In this document: positions 54,841-64,000 of the stretch, in pieces
Layout of the letters: each line of letters begins with the position of its first letter
How positions within the stretch are numbered: position 1 is the stretch's first letter
Assembly: GCF_019331725.1 (NCBI RefSeq)
Contig: NZ_JAHBBF010000001.1
Span: forward strand, 124,001-188,000
Source: Bifidobacterium saguinibicoloris
Lineage (GTDB): Bacteria; Actinomycetota; Actinomycetes; Actinomycetales; Bifidobacteriaceae
Length of the DNA stretch: 64,000 nt
Direction of reading: 5' to 3'
The notes under the pieces: generated by a model
Told to the model about the DNA's origin: nothing
What the model saw: the letters and a program-made list of their open reading frames with translations, nothing else
The model's database searches: none
Translations under genes and position numbers: made by a program

Positions 54841-56088
54841 ATGGCGAAAAACAAGCAGAAGATTCTATCGATCGTGCTCGCTGGCGGCGAGGGCACTCGC
54901 CTCATGCCGCTGACCCGCGACCGCGCGAAGCCCGCGGTGCCGTTCGGCGGCGTGTTCCGTCTCATCGACTTCCCGCTGTCCAACTTGGTGAACTCTGACT
55001 ACCGCCACATCGTCGTGCTCACCCAGTACAAGTCCCACTCCCTGGACCGTCATATCTCCCAGATGTGGCGCTTCTCCTCCCTGTTGGGCAACTACGTCTC
55101 CCCCGTCCCGGCGCAGCAGCGCCTCGGCAAGCATTGGTATCTCGGTTCCGCCGACGCCATCTACCAGACCATCAACATCATCGAGGACGTGCAGCCTGAC
55201 ATCGTCGTGATCGTCGGCGCCGACCACGTCTACCGCATGGACTTCGGACAGATGGTCCAGCAGCACATCGAATCCGGCGCGGAGTTCACCGTGGCCGGTA
55301 TCCGCCAGCCGATCGAGCAGTCGAAGCAGTTCGGCGTCATCGACGTGGATCCGGAGCACCCGAACCAGATCAAGAGCTTCCTCGAGAAGCCCGACACCTG
55401 CGCGGGTCTGCCGGACGATCCGGGTTCCTTCCTCGCTTCGATGGGCAACTACGTGGCTAACACGGACGCTCTGTTCGACGCGCTGGCCAAGGACGAGAAG
55501 AACGAGAACACGAAGCACGACATGGGCGGCGACATCGCCCCGTACTTCGCCGCCCGCGGCGAGGCCGGCGTGTACGACTTCAACACGAACGAGATTCCCG
55601 GCGCCACGCCGACCGACCACGCCTACTGGCGCGACGTCGGTACGATCAAGCAGTTCTACGACGCGCACATGGACCTCATCGCCTACGTGCCCGAGTTCAA
55701 CCTGTACAACCAGGCGTGGCCGATCTACACGAACTCCGGCACGCTGCCGCCGGCCAAGTTCGTGCATGCCGGCCGTGACCGTCTCGGCCACGCGACCGAT
55801 TCGATCGTCTCCCCCGGCGTCATCGTCTCCGGCGGCGAGGTGCACCACTCCGTGCTCTCTCCGAACGTGCGCATCCACTCGTGGGCGCAGGTCGTGGACT
55901 CCGTTCTGTTCGACGGCGTGATCGTCAACCGTCGCGCTCGCGTGTACAAGGCGATCCTCGACAAGAACGTCGTGCTCACGGAGAACTCCACGGTCGGCAT
56001 CGACACCGAGCATGATCTCGCCCGTGGCTTCACGGTCACTCCGGAAGGCATCACCGTGGTCCCGAAGGGCACCGTCGTCGACGACTGA
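54841..56088 (+). CDS. glgC: Glucose-1-phosphate adenylyltransferase
   Basis: A 415-residue ADP-glucose pyrophosphorylase, the committed step of glycogen synthesis. The N-terminal nucleotide-binding motif is [55 protein letters not shown] and the [10 protein letters not shown] segment are conserved. The C-terminal third is the left-handed beta-helix with the ISPGV-type repeat ([20 protein letters not shown]). It is preceded by a 273-bp non-coding region with GAGGAG 13 bases before the ATG. It ends at a shared hairpin facing the suf operon. Confidence 0.96.
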   Translation: MAKNKQKILSIVLAGGEGTRLMPLTRDRAKPAVPFGGVFRLIDFPLSNLVNSDYRHIVVLTQYKSHSLDRHISQMWRFSSLLGNYVSPVPAQQRLGKHWYLGSADAIYQTINIIEDVQPDIVVIVGADHVYRMDFGQMVQQHIESGAEFTVAGIRQPIEQSKQFGVIDVDPEHPNQIKSFLEKPDTCAGLPDDPGSFLASMGNYVANTDALFDALAKDEKNENTKHDMGGDIAPYFAARGEAGVYDFNTNEIPGATPTDHAYWRDVGTIKQFYDAHMDLIAYVPEFNLYNQAWPIYTNSGTLPPAKFVHAGRDRLGHATDSIVSPGVIVSGGEVHHSVLSPNVRIHSWAQVVDSVLFDGVIVNRRARVYKAILDKNVVLTENSTVGIDTEHDLARGFTVTPEGITVVPKGTVVDD

Positions 56089-56106
56089 CGGTCCTGAAAA
56101 CGTCTG

Positions 56107-56137
56107 AAGGCCCCGAACCGGAACGGTTCGGGGCCTT
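56107..56137. terminator. Bidirectional terminator between glgC and the suf operon
   Basis: AAGGCCCCGAACCG and CGGTTCGGGGCCTT are exactly complementary 14-base arms around GAA. It serves the convergent glgC and sufT genes. Confidence 0.9.
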
Positions 56138-56188
56138 CGCGTATCCGTCCACCGATCGGATTGAATCGGATCGGTCGAATCGGTCGAA

Positions 56189-56785
56189 TCAGTACTTGGG
56201 CAGGTTGTCGAAGTTGAAGCCGAGCGCCGCGAGCTGGTCGCGCCCCTCCGGAGTGATCTTGTCCATCGTCCAGCGAGGCTGCCACGTCCAATCGATGCGG
56301 AACTCCTCGACGAGACCGGCGAGCGTACTCGCGCACTCGTCCTCGATGAGGTCGGTCAGCGGGCATGCCGGCGTGGTCAGCGTCATCGTGATGATGGCGC
56401 GGCCCAGGTCGTCGATCTCGATGCCGTAGACGAGGCCCAGGTCGATGACGTCGATGCCGAGCTCCGGGTCGATGACCTGATGGAGCGCCTCGCGCACGTC
56501 CTCGGCGGTGGCACGGCCGATGTCGTCGACGAACTTCAGCGGGATGTCGGCGTCATCCCCGTGATCGGGCTCGTCGTGGCCGCATTCGCTCTTCTTGTGC
56601 CGGCCGCAGGCGCACATGTCGTCTCCGGCGGCGCCGGCCCCCGCCTCGGCGGGACGGCCGTTCGGGAAGCCCTTGGCCAGGGCGGGGTTGGCCATCACAC
56701 GGCGCGCGGCCTCTTCATCCTGCAGGACGCCGTTGACCGCGTCGAACACGGTGGGCTGCGGTTCGGGCACCAGGTTATCGCTCAT
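56189..56785 (-). CDS. sufT: SUF iron-sulfur assembly protein SufT (MIP18/DUF59 family)
   Basis: A 198-residue protein. The C-terminal 105 residues are a DUF59 domain with HQVIDPELGIDVIDLGLVYG and TLTTPACPLTDLIED, where the cysteine is the conserved functional residue, and the WTWQPRWTMDKITPEGRDQL end. The N-terminal half is unusual, with MCACGRHKKSECGH and DEPDHGDD, a Cys/His-rich stretch that could bind metal. It is the last gene of the suf operon, 71 bp after sufU. Confidence 0.9.
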   Translation of the reverse strand: MSDNLVPEPQPTVFDAVNGVLQDEEAARRVMANPALAKGFPNGRPAEAGAGAAGDDMCACGRHKKSECGHDEPDHGDDADIPLKFVDDIGRATAEDVREALHQVIDPELGIDVIDLGLVYGIEIDDLGRAIITMTLTTPACPLTDLIEDECASTLAGLVEEFRIDWTWQPRWTMDKITPEGRDQLAALGFNFDNLPKY

Positions 56786-56856
56786 TGTCACTCCATACCT
56801 AAAGGGTTGTGTGGTCTACTCTACGCGGGCGCAATCCTGTTGTCACCCGTCTTCGC

Positions 56857-57411
56857 TCACTGCTTGGCGGCCAGCGCCTTGGCGATGGAGTCCTTGAGAC
56901 CCTCCCAGGCGAGCAGCGCGCATTTGATGCGCATCGGGTACTTCGACACGCCCTGGAACACGATGCCGTCGCCGAGGCTCTCCTCGGCGGTCTCGTCGTC
57001 CAACCCCTTTCCACGGGATTCCATGAGCTTGTGGAAGGTGCGTTCGAGCTCCATGGCCTCGTCCACGGTCTTGCCGTCCACGAGATCGACCATGACGGAC
57101 AGGCTGGCCTGCGAAATGGAGCAGCCCTGACCGTCCCATACGACGCGTCGGATGGTGTAGGGCTCCTCGTCGGAGACCTCCACGTGGACAGTCGCCTCGT
57201 CGCCGCAGGTGGGGTTGAACTGGTGGGATTCGCCCGGCGTGCAGTATTCGTGGGTGGCGCGGACGACGGTGTCGCCCGTGGACTCCCCCGCACCCTCCTT
57301 CGTCAGGTCCGCCGCGAAATGCTCCTTGCCATGCGGGTTCTTCGCGGCCTCGAGGATGACCTCCTGGTACATCTGTTCGAGGTCGTCGCCGCTCATGCCG
57401 TAATCGTTCAT
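56857..57411 (-). CDS. sufU: Iron-sulfur scaffold / sulfur acceptor SufU
   Basis: A 184-residue IscU-like zinc protein that takes sulfur from SufS. Zinc and sulfur ligands are Cys69 and Asp71 (PTCGDEATV), Cys97 (GQGCSISQA) and Cys164 (RIKCALLAW). It contains the SufU-type insertion between the second and third ligand. The ATG at 57411 lies five bases after GAGG, and a GTG two codons earlier is less likely. A hairpin lies between it and sufS. Confidence 0.94.
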   Translation of the reverse strand: MNDYGMSGDDLEQMYQEVILEAAKNPHGKEHFAADLTKEGAGESTGDTVVRATHEYCTPGESHQFNPTCGDEATVHVEVSDEEPYTIRRVVWDGQGCSISQASLSVMVDLVDGKTVDEAMELERTFHKLMESRGKGLDDETAEESLGDGIVFQGVSKYPMRIKCALLAWEGLKDSIAKALAAKQ

Positions 57412-57427
57412 AATCACCTCAATATAG

Positions 57428-57456
57428 CGCCCTCCCCATGACCGGTGGGGAGGGCG
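57428..57456 (-). terminator. Internal hairpin between sufS and sufU
   Basis: CGCCCTCCCC and GGGGAGGGCG form perfect 10-base arms around a 9-base loop. It lies inside the suf operon, 16 bp before the sufU start. It may be an attenuator or an mRNA-processing or stability element. Confidence 0.6.
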
Positions 57457-57476
57457 GAATCGTATGTCGCGTGCGG

Positions 57477-58748
57477 TCAGGCGCCGAAGAACTTCCGGAT
57501 GCCCTTCGCGGCCTCGACCAGGGTCTGCGCGTCCTCCACGGTGTTGTACACGCCGGAGGAGGCGCGGTTGGAGGCGTACAGCCCGAAGTGCCGGTGGACC
57601 GGCTGGGCGCAGTGATGGCCCACGCGGATGGCGATGCCCTGCGCGTCGATGTATTGGCCGACGTCGTGCGGGTGGACGCCCTTCACGTCGAATGCGACGG
57701 TGCCGATGCGGTCCACGTTCTCACGGGGGCCGAGGATGCGGATGCCGTCGATGTCGCCAAGCTTGAGCAGTTCGGCGGCGATGGTCTTTTCGTGGGCCTC
57801 GATGTTCTCGAGTCCGATGTTCATCATCCATTCGGCGGCGACGCCCGCGGCGACGACCTGCGCAACCGGCTGGGTGCCGGCTTCGAACCGGGCCGGGGGC
57901 TCCATGTATTGGGCCGGCTGGTCCATCCATGCGAGCTCCACCATCGAGCCGCCGAAGCTCGCCGGCGGCAAGGCCTCGAGCAGTTCGCGGCGGCCGTAGA
58001 GGAAGCCGACGCCGGTGGGACCGTACATCTTGTGCGCGCTCCATGCGGCGAAGTCGACGTCGAGCGCGTGGAAGTCGACCTTGAGGTGCGGCACGGACTG
58101 GCATGCGTCGAGGATGAAGACGGCGCCGACCTCGTGCGCGCGCTTGACGATGGGGACGATGTCGGTGATGGCGCCGGTGGTGTTGCCCACGTGCGTGACG
58201 GCCACGACCTTGGTACGGTCGGTGATGACCTCGTCGAGGTCGTCGGTGCGGACGCGCCCATCCTTGGTCAGGTCGAGCCACTTGAACGTGGCGCCGGTGC
58301 GGTAGGCGAGCTCCTGGAACGGCAGCAGCACGGAGTGGTGTTCGGCCTTGGAGACGACGATCTCGTCGCCGGGCTTCAGGGCGAAGCGCTTCGCGGCTGC
58401 TCCCCCGCGGCCGAGCGACGCGTTGCCGAACGCGGTGGCGAGCAGGTTCAGGCCGGCGGTGGCGCCGCCGGTGACGACGATCTCCTCCTCGCCTTCCTCG
58501 GCGTTGGCGCCGACCAGCTTCGCGATCTTGGCGCGCGCCTCCTCGAACGCCATGGTGCTGCGGGCCGCGAGCTCGTGAGCACCGCGGTGCACGCCGGCAT
58601 TGATCGTGCGGTAGAACTCGCTCTCCGCGTCAATGACGCACTGCGGCTTCTGCGAGGTGGCCGCCGAGTCGAGGTACACGAGCGGATGCCCGTGAATCTC
58701 CTGCTTCAGAATCGGGAACTCGTCCCGGATCGCTGCGAAATCAACCAT
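57477..58748 (-). CDS. sufS: Cysteine desulfurase SufS
   Basis: A 423-residue pyridoxal-phosphate group II cysteine desulfurase. The Schiff-base lysine is Lys240 in WSAHKMYGPTGVGFLYG. The active cysteine is Cys380 in IRVGHHCAQP. Conserved PLP residues occur in VTGGATAGLNLLA and ILDACQSVPH. It supplies persulfide sulfur to SufU. It starts 36 bp after the sufC gene. Confidence 0.96.
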   Translation of the reverse strand: MVDFAAIRDEFPILKQEIHGHPLVYLDSAATSQKPQCVIDAESEFYRTINAGVHRGAHELAARSTMAFEEARAKIAKLVGANAEEGEEEIVVTGGATAGLNLLATAFGNASLGRGGAAAKRFALKPGDEIVVSKAEHHSVLLPFQELAYRTGATFKWLDLTKDGRVRTDDLDEVITDRTKVVAVTHVGNTTGAITDIVPIVKRAHEVGAVFILDACQSVPHLKVDFHALDVDFAAWSAHKMYGPTGVGFLYGRRELLEALPPASFGGSMVELAWMDQPAQYMEPPARFEAGTQPVAQVVAAGVAAEWMMNIGLENIEAHEKTIAAELLKLGDIDGIRILGPRENVDRIGTVAFDVKGVHPHDVGQYIDAQGIAIRVGHHCAQPVHRHFGLYASNRASSGVYNTVEDAQTLVEAAKGIRKFFGA

Positions 58749-58783
58749 GTGTCTCCCCTTCCGCCGGGTTTCTCCTCCGGCGC

Positions 58784-59563
58784 TCAGGCCAGAGCGGACT
58801 CGGAGTCCGCGCCTTCCGGCAGGTACGCGTCGTAGCCGTTCTCCTCGAGCTCGTCGGCCAGCTCGGGGCCGCCGGTCTTGACGAAGTGGCCGTCGGCGAA
58901 CACGTGCACGATGTCCGGCTTGATGTACTTGAGGATGCGCGTGTAGTGCGTGACCATGAGGATGCCGAACTGGTTGGCCTCCTTGGCGCGGTTGACGCCT
59001 TCGGACACGATGCGCAGCGCGTCGACGTCGAGGCCGGAGTCGGTCTCGTCGAGGATGGCGAACTTCGGCTTGAGCAGTTCGAGCTGGAGCACTTCGGCGC
59101 GCTTCTTCTCACCGCCGGAGAAGCCTTCGTTGACGGAACGGGACGCGAACTTCGGGTCCATCTTGAGACGCTTCATCGCCTGGGACAGCTCGCGCGCCCA
59201 GGTGCGCACGGACGGCGCCTCGCCGTCGATCTCGGTCTTCGCGGTGCGCAGGAAGTTGGTCATCGAGACGCCCGGCACCTCGACCGGGTACTGCATGGCG
59301 AGGAAGAGACCCGCCTTGGCGCGCTCGTCCGGGGTCATTTTGAGGATGTCCTGGCCGTCGAGGAGCGCTTCGCCGGAGTCGACCACGTACTTGGGGTGGC
59401 CGGCCAGCGTGTAGGCGAGGGTGGATTTGCCGGAGCCGTTGGGGCCCATGATCGCGTGGGTCTCGCCGGAGTGGACGGTGAGCGAGGCGCCCTTGAGGAT
59501 CTGCTTCGTGCCTTCCTTGGTTTCGACGTGGACGTGGAGGTCCTTGATTTCGAGAGTGGACAT
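58784..59563 (-). CDS. sufC: SUF ATPase SufC
   Basis: A 259-residue ABC-type ATPase of the SufBCD scaffold. Walker A is GPNGSGKST (40-48), the signature is GFSGGEKKRAE and Walker B is FAILDETDSGLD. The switch His is in MVTHYTRIL. It forms the dimer that drives iron-sulfur assembly on SufB. Neighbours are sufD upstream (48 bp) and sufS downstream (35 bp). Confidence 0.97.
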   Translation of the reverse strand: MSTLEIKDLHVHVETKEGTKQILKGASLTVHSGETHAIMGPNGSGKSTLAYTLAGHPKYVVDSGEALLDGQDILKMTPDERAKAGLFLAMQYPVEVPGVSMTNFLRTAKTEIDGEAPSVRTWARELSQAMKRLKMDPKFASRSVNEGFSGGEKKRAEVLQLELLKPKFAILDETDSGLDVDALRIVSEGVNRAKEANQFGILMVTHYTRILKYIKPDIVHVFADGHFVKTGGPELADELEENGYDAYLPEGADSESALA

Positions 59564-59611
59564 TGAATCTCCTAAAACCTGAAAATGCGTGTTGTTGCTT
59601 GCTGCGGGGCG

Positions 59612-60841
59612 TTACTTGTCTTCGAGCACCTGCGCCATGGCCGCGCTTTCGCCGCGGGCCAGTCGCCGGTCGATGACGTCCATGAGGTGGTCGGAGACGG
59701 CCGGGATGCCGATCTCCTCGACGAGTTCGCCGAAGAAGCCGCGCACGACGAGCTTGCGCGCCTCGGCCTCCGGGATGCCTCGGGATTCGAGGTAGAACAG
59801 CTCCTCGTCGTCGAAACGGCCGACGGAGCTCGCATGGCCGGCGCCGATGATGTTGCCGTTCTCGATCTCGAGGTTCGGCTCGGAATCGGCGATCGCCCCC
59901 GGGGTGAGGACGAGGTTGCGGTTGAGCTCGTAGGAGTCGGTGCCGGGGGCCGTCGGGGCGATCAGCGCGTTGCCCACCCACGTGGAGTGCGCGCCCTTGC
60001 CGTCGAGCGCGCCCTTGTAGACGACGCGGCTCTTGCAGTCGGGGTGGTTGTGGACGACCATCGTGCGGTGCTCGATGTGTTCGCCCGGGTCGACGAAGTA
60101 GATGCCGAGCATGTTGAGGTCGCCCTGTTCGCCGCCGAAGTCCTGGTCCATGCGGATGCGCACGACGTCGCCGCCCAGCGTGACGACGGCGTGGCGCAGG
60201 GACGCGCCTTCGCCCACGTGGATGCGGTGGTTGCCGACGTGCTTGGCGGTGCGGTCCCATTCCTGGATGAAGGTGGTGGAGACGTGCGAGTCCTTGCCGG
60301 TGACGATTTCGACGCCTTCGGCGAGCTTCGCGTCGCCGTCGTGTTCGACGACGACGTCCGCGTGCGCCCTGTCGGCGGCGGCGATGACGAGGTGGAACGC
60401 GTCGAGGTCCTCGCCGGCGCCGTGCACCTTGACGAGCACGGGCCGGGCGATCTCGCCTTCGAGCCGGATGATGGTGGCGGTGGCGCCGGAGTTCCATTCG
60501 ACGGCGGAGACGCGGTCGTTCGGTTTGGAGACCGTGCCGGACTCCTTCTCGCCGAGCTTGACCTGCTCGACGGTGACGCCCGCGGCGAGCGGCGAGCCGT
60601 CGATCATGCCGACTTCGATCTGCGTCTCGCCGGACGGCGTGAACGGCTCGAAGAATTCGGCGATGCGTTCGACAGGCGTGTAGCGCCAATCCTCCTGCTT
60701 GCGGTCCGGCACCGGGAATGCGTCGACCTCGAACGAGCGGGGCGCACGGTCCGCGCTGGACGGCATGGCCGCCGGCACCTTGTACGGGTCGTTCGGATCC
60801 GCGACGGGGATGTTGAGTTCTGCTGCGTTGTTGTCCGCCAT
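59612..60841 (-). CDS. sufD: SUF scaffold protein SufD
   Basis: A 409-residue beta-helix protein paralogous to SufB, with which it forms the SufBC2D complex. The C-terminal region has VLTPGAIADSEPNLEIENGN, the GAGHASSVGRFDDEELFYL segment and RGIPEAEARKLVVRGFFGE, all conserved in SufD. It starts five bases after the sufB stop, so the two are translated together. Confidence 0.95.
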   Translation of the reverse strand: MADNNAAELNIPVADPNDPYKVPAAMPSSADRAPRSFEVDAFPVPDRKQEDWRYTPVERIAEFFEPFTPSGETQIEVGMIDGSPLAAGVTVEQVKLGEKESGTVSKPNDRVSAVEWNSGATATIIRLEGEIARPVLVKVHGAGEDLDAFHLVIAAADRAHADVVVEHDGDAKLAEGVEIVTGKDSHVSTTFIQEWDRTAKHVGNHRIHVGEGASLRHAVVTLGGDVVRIRMDQDFGGEQGDLNMLGIYFVDPGEHIEHRTMVVHNHPDCKSRVVYKGALDGKGAHSTWVGNALIAPTAPGTDSYELNRNLVLTPGAIADSEPNLEIENGNIIGAGHASSVGRFDDEELFYLESRGIPEAEARKLVVRGFFGELVEEIGIPAVSDHLMDVIDRRLARGESAAMAQVLEDK

Positions 60842-60846
60842 GGGAA

Positions 60847-62343
60847 TCAGCCCACCGATCCTTCCATCTGCAATTCGACGAGTCTGTTGAGTTCGAGCGC
60901 GTATTCCATCGGCAGCTCACGGCTGATCGGCTCGACGAAGCCGCGCACGATCATGCCCTGCGCCTCCTCTTCGGACAGGCCGCGGCTCATCAGGTAGAAG
61001 AGCTGGTCCTCGGAGATCTTGGAGACGGTGGCCTCATGCGCCATCGAGACGTCGTCCTCGCGCACGTCCACGTGCGGGTACGTGTCGGAACGGCTGAAGT
61101 CGTCGACGAGCAGCGCATCGCACACGGTGGAGTTGGAGGAGCCTTCCGCGCCCTTGACGATCTTGACGAGGCCGCGGTACGCGGAACGGCCGCCGCCGCG
61201 GGAGATCGACTTGGCGACGATCGTGGACGAGGTGTGCGGGGCGAGGTGGATCATCTTCGCGCCGGTGTCCTGGTACTGGCCCTTGCCGGCGAAGCCGAGC
61301 GACATGGTGCTGGCCTTCGCGTACGGTTCGGCGAGGATGCAGGCCGGGTACTTCATCGTGGCCTTGGACCCGATGTTGCCGTCGACCCATTCCATCGTGC
61401 CGCCCTCGCGCACGTAGGCACGCTGGGTGACGAGGTTGTACACGTTGTTCGACCAGTTCTGCACGGTGGTGTAGCGCACGCGGGCGTGCTTCTCGACGAT
61501 GATCTCGACGATGGCGGCGTGCAGGGAGTCCTCGGACCAGATCGGGGCGGTGCAGCCTTCGACGTAGTGCACGTAGGAGCCTTCATCGGCGATGATCAGG
61601 GTGCGTTCGAACTGGCCCATGGCCGGGGTGTTGATGCGGAAGTACGCCTGCAGCGGGATGTCCACGTGGACGCCCTTGGGCACGTACACGAATGAGCCGC
61701 CGGACCACGCCGCGGTGTTGAGGGCGCCGAACTTGTTGTCCTCCGGGGGCACGACGGTGCCGAAGTACTTGCGCACGAGGTCGGGGTATTCGCGCACGGC
61801 GGTGTCGGTGTCGACGAAGATCACGCCCTGCTTCTTCAGGTCCTCCTGGATGGAGTTGTAGATGACCTCGGACTCGTACTGGGCGGCGACGCCGGAGACC
61901 AGACGGTTCTTCTCCGCCTCCGGGATGCCGAGACGGTCGTACGTGTTGCGGATGTCGTCGGGCAGCTCATCCCAGGTCTTGGCCTGCTTGTCGATCGGCT
62001 TGACGTAGTACTTGAAGTCGTCGGCGTTGAAGCCGGTCAGGTCGACGCCCCATTTCGGCATCGGCTTCTCGAGGAACGCCTTGTAGCCGCGCAGACGCAT
62101 GTCGAGCATCCACTGCGGCTCGCCCTTGTCGGCGCTGATGCCGCGGACGACGTTTTCGTCGATGCCCCTCTTGGCGGCCTCGCCGGCCGCGTCGGAGTCA
62201 TGCCAGCCGTAGCTGTAGTCGCCGAACTGCTGGATGATCTCGTCGTCCTGTCTGATCTTCTCCTCGTTGACGCGGGACCTGTCGGCCACGTACTGGCTCA
62301 TCTCCACGTCAGCTGCGGCGTTGGGTGCCTGGGTGTCACTCAC
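60847..62343 (-). CDS. sufB: SUF scaffold protein SufB
   Basis: A 498-residue SufB, the main scaffold on which the iron-sulfur cluster is built. Conserved parts are [33 protein letters not shown] with the persulfide-accepting cysteine region, [17 protein letters not shown] and [23 protein letters not shown] 62343 is chosen because GGAGG lies nine bases upstream. An ATG eight codons earlier (62367) would place that site inside the gene. It opens the suf operon. A SufR repressor gene, common in other actinobacteria, is not next to it. Confidence 0.95.
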   Translation of the reverse strand: MSDTQAPNAAADVEMSQYVADRSRVNEEKIRQDDEIIQQFGDYSYGWHDSDAAGEAAKRGIDENVVRGISADKGEPQWMLDMRLRGYKAFLEKPMPKWGVDLTGFNADDFKYYVKPIDKQAKTWDELPDDIRNTYDRLGIPEAEKNRLVSGVAAQYESEVIYNSIQEDLKKQGVIFVDTDTAVREYPDLVRKYFGTVVPPEDNKFGALNTAAWSGGSFVYVPKGVHVDIPLQAYFRINTPAMGQFERTLIIADEGSYVHYVEGCTAPIWSEDSLHAAIVEIIVEKHARVRYTTVQNWSNNVYNLVTQRAYVREGGTMEWVDGNIGSKATMKYPACILAEPYAKASTMSLGFAGKGQYQDTGAKMIHLAPHTSSTIVAKSISRGGGRSAYRGLVKIVKGAEGSSNSTVCDALLVDDFSRSDTYPHVDVREDDVSMAHEATVSKISEDQLFYLMSRGLSEEEAQGMIVRGFVEPISRELPMEYALELNRLVELQMEGSVG

Positions 62344-62503
62344 CGTACACTGCCTCCAATCGTTCATAAGTTCCTACGCAAACCTAGCAGAAGGTACGTC
62401 GCAACTCCATACCGACACCGTATGTCGGCTGTGCGCGCAACGTGAGTTTGGTTACGGAACGGAACCGGCGGCGGGCCGTCGTCGCCTGCGCATCGTACGC
62501 GAA

Positions 62504-62547
62504 AGGGCGTCGGCCACGACATCGATGAAGGTCATGGCCGACGCCCT
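62504..62547 (-). terminator. Terminator of pyrG
   Basis: AGGGCGTCGGCCA and TGGCCGACGCCCT form perfect 13-base arms around an 18-base loop. It lies between pyrG and the suf operon. Confidence 0.85.
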
Positions 62548-62588
62548 ATCGGCGATCCCGTTCCGCTCCCCTAGAGGAGAACGAGAGG

Positions 62589-64000
<1,412 letters not shown>

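Overview
The window is a high-GC, gene-dense actinobacterial chromosome segment, most likely from a Bifidobacterium. I infer this from gene order (rsmE-HIT-phoH-ybeY-corC-era; hisF-hisI-trpE; rpsB-tsf-pyrH-frr-cdsA-rlmN; sufBDCSU-sufT), from a glucose-1-phosphate adenylyltransferase very like the bifidobacterial enzyme as I remember it, and from GC-rich hairpin terminators that mostly lack a T-run. The species cannot be fixed by reading alone. No CRISPR array, rRNA, prophage, intact insertion sequence or integrase was found.

About 1-21.4 kb is a patchwork of accessory genes in both orientations: a small ABC-2 exporter with a lipoprotein; an Abi/HEPN gene; an AAC(3)-like acetyltransferase; a second, unusual peptide deformylase; two aldo/keto reductases; a TetR regulator with orphan palindromes; an SRAP (YedK/HMCES) protein; endonuclease IV; an MFS pump behind a structured leader with a possible 11-codon leader peptide; two inverted DUF3592 paralogues; a MATE pump; a DUF1287 protein; a Nim-like flavoprotein; and a VanZ-RDD fusion. 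Gene debris occurs at two points. A fragment of an FtsX-type permease lies near 5.3 kb, and another FtsX fragment abuts half of an MFS pump at 19.94 kb.

About 21.5-30.4 kb holds stand-alone genes: a cytoplasmic S10-type serine carboxypeptidase, MscL, an MFS transporter, a nicotinamidase, a membrane-anchored transglycosylase-like protein, a SUV3-like RNA helicase and an orphan sugar-binding lipoprotein.

From 30.4 kb on the window is mainly housekeeping, mostly on the minus strand: histidine and tryptophan synthesis, translation (RlmN, Frr, EF-Ts, S2, deformylase), CdsA, an acyl-CoA synthetase, GuaB3 and isocitrate dehydrogenase (plus strand), ribosome maturation (Era, YbeY, PhoH, RsmE), tRNA-Leu(GAG), GlgC, the complete SUF iron-sulfur assembly operon, and the end of CTP synthase cut by the window edge.

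No complete new multi-gene system is evident. The most unusual items are the dissected permease, the orphan TetR-type palindromes, the leader ORF with hairpin before the MFS pump, the SUV3-like helicase, the deformylase with Met in place of the motif-1 Gln, and several apparently leaderless genes.
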